Source: Riptortus pedestris (taxonomy: Eukaryota > Arthropoda > Insecta > Hemiptera > Alydidae). From it: 64,000 nt of DNA. Every line of letters begins with the position of its first letter. Within the stretch, counting starts at the first letter, position 1. The DNA lies in the NCBI GenBank assembly GCA_019009955.1, contig CM032232.1, forward strand, positions 71,551,501 to 71,615,500. The letters are read 5' to 3'. The notes below the pieces were generated by a model. The model did not search any database, was not told the DNA's origin, and saw only the letters and a list, made by a program, of their open reading frames with translations. Positions 62,700-64,000 of the stretch are shown one piece after another. The translations under genes and the position numbers were made by a program.

Positions 62700-63300
62700 T
62701 CTACTGTACATGTGTGTCACTGAACTCGTCCTAAACGGCTGGACCAATTTGAATGATTTTTTTTGTATGCGTTTGGGTGACACCCTGGATGGTTTAGATT
62801 CACAAATCAGCCCGGCAGATGGAGCAGGAGTGGGGGTTGGTAAGGGAGGCCAAAAATTAAAAATAGCGATATTTTGTTTCCTATTGGTTTTTTGGCAAAT
62901 ATGCACAGGATAAAAGTTGTTTATTTGGTTATTTAGAGTAACTTTTGTTATATTCACTTTTGTCGTATAACAAAGTATAAACGAGATATACACTAGAAAA
63001 TTAAAGTGGGAGCTAACAATTTTATCGGGCACTAATGATTGAACAGAACTTAACAAAACTCTATATGTAAATTAGCATTAATTCTTCCGTGATTGTAAGC
63101 TATATTAAATTTTTTAGATTCGAACAGAAGTGGGGGTTATAAGGGAGGCCTGAATAAAAAATTCTCGATATTTCATTTTCTATTTGTTTTTAGGCAAACG
63201 TGCAATGAAAAGTTGCTTTTGTTTTAAAAATAATATTATTAAATTTAATATCCCAATCGCTTGAAATATCATGCAGGACAACGTCTGTCGGGTCCACTAG
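62700..63300 (+). mobile_element. Short non-autonomous Helitron-like element
   Basis: It starts TCTACTGTACATGTGTGTCA, then CTGAACTCGTCCTAAACGGC, and ends GTCTGTCGGGTCCACTAG, that is 5'-TC and 3'-CTAG with no target duplication, as in canonical Helitrons. The interior has two diverged direct copies of an AAGTGGGGGTTATAAGGGAG segment (near 62828 and 63127), each followed by CTATTTGTTTTTAGGCAAA-like sequence. No Rep/helicase. It lies about 380 bp downstream of the Fer3 stop. Confidence 0.65.
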
Positions 63301-63676
63301 TATTAAATATATTTTTGATAGGCATCTTGTAAGTGATATTGATGATTCTATTGATAAAAATAGATTTCTGAATCCCTATATGTTTTGTGATTACAAGTGA
63401 CATAATAGTCGGTCATTTGATGAGCTATTCTGGTGTATTGAGATTTTAATATATAAATTTTAATGTTAATGTATTTTTGACTTTTATTTTTGTAGGAGCA
63501 TCATTGTAATTGATCATGTAGCCTTGAGTCATGTAACAACCCTTGTAAACATTAAAAAGAACCTGCACTCTGCAAAAGACAAGAGTCAAATGTAAATTAA
63601 TCACTTGGCCTGAATTTGAATTATTTCAAAGAGATGGTAGATAATCTTCGATGAAGGGAGGAGGGAATGGTTCTAC

Positions 63677-64000
63677 CTAGGATATGATGGAGTAGGGTAT
63701 GTAGTCTCTGTGAGACTGGTATATAGGTGATTGGGTGCCTATCGGCTCCTTGTGGGTACCATTGAGAAGCTCGCTCATGAAGGATATGTAGGTGATGGCC
63801 AGGCGGAGGGTCTCTATCCGGGATAGTCTCTTCTCATAGGCGAATGTTGGTACCTTCCTTCTCAGCTTGTCGAATGCTTCGTTCAAGTTGAACATCCTTC
63901 TTCTCTCTCGGATGTTGGCCGCTCTCCTTTGTGCTATCGTGGCAACCCTGCGTCGCGGCTTCCTCTGTCCGGGAACCGGGCTGCTCTGGCTTCGGCTCAG
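63677..64000 (-). CDS. Fer3: Fer3/FERD3L-type bHLH transcription factor, C-terminal part (runs off window)
   Basis: DNA-binding class II bHLH factor of the PTF1A/Fer1-3/Nato3 group, a nuclear developmental regulator. The open frame covers 108 codons including stop and continues past the window edge, so the N-terminus is missing. It starts with an Arg/Pro-rich stretch, then the basic region with [20 protein letters not shown]. Helix 1 follows ([20 protein letters not shown]), then helix 2 ([17 protein letters not shown]) with a short 32-residue tail. The [22 protein letters not shown] block is nearly invariant in Fer3/FERD3L, which is why I choose this group over Fer1/PTF1A or Twist. G+C rises sharply here compared with the flanking DNA, as expected for a conserved coding exon. 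No splice site is seen within the visible part. Confidence 0.88.
   Translation of the reverse strand: MSRSQSSPVPGQRKPRRRVATIAQRRAANIRERRRMFNLNEAFDKLRRKVPTFAYEKRLSRIETLRLAITYISFMSELLNGTHKEPIGTQSPIYQSHRDYIPYSIIS

Overview
The window is AT-rich eukaryotic DNA from an insect, possibly a hemipteran, though the order cannot be fixed from sequence alone. Three host genes are visible, all with GT-AG introns or standard coding frames. They are a Malvolio/NRAMP-type divalent metal transporter (+ strand, 13 coding exons, 12558-34831), a membrane-anchored lysosomal-type histidine acid phosphatase (- strand, 8 coding exons, 39908-54048), and the C-terminal part of a bHLH factor of the Fer3/FERD3L (Nato3) class (- strand, 63677 to the window edge). 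I read the exon chains from splice sites and reading-frame continuity. They give complete proteins of about 574 and 430 residues.

Layout. 1-12.5 kb is intergenic and dominated by mobile DNA: a piggyBac-like element, a hAT element and several copies of a Helentron-associated (HINE/DINE-like) family. One of those copies carries a second DNA transposon packed with an 81-bp minisatellite (8483-10955). 12.5-34.8 kb is the NRAMP gene, whose introns hold SINEs, HINE fragments, two TTAA-flanked elements, a LINE scrap and a Merlin transposon with 8-bp target duplications. 34.8-39.9 kb separates the convergent NRAMP and phosphatase genes and holds a Jockey-like LINE 3' end, a Penelope-like inverted repeat and two HINE copies. 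39.9-54.0 kb is the phosphatase gene, with a mariner copy inserted 37 bp from a splice acceptor, a small hAT derivative and a 156-bp near-perfect hairpin in its introns. 54.0-63.6 kb is intergenic, with two SINEs that have perfect target duplications, microsatellites and a short Helitron-like element just downstream of the Fer3 gene.

Functionally, NRAMP and the acid phosphatase both belong to the endosome/lysosome system: metal export from acidic compartments and phosphomonoester hydrolysis. There is no operon-like link between them. Fer3 is a neural/developmental transcription factor gene.

I found no bacterial-type operon, CRISPR array, rRNA or genuine tRNA gene. The most interesting material is structural. 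It comprises the nested minisatellite-bearing transposon, the HINE family with its 28-nt terminal palindrome, three decayed Penelope-like copies that together spell a hammerhead-ribozyme core, and the long hairpin in a phosphatase intron.
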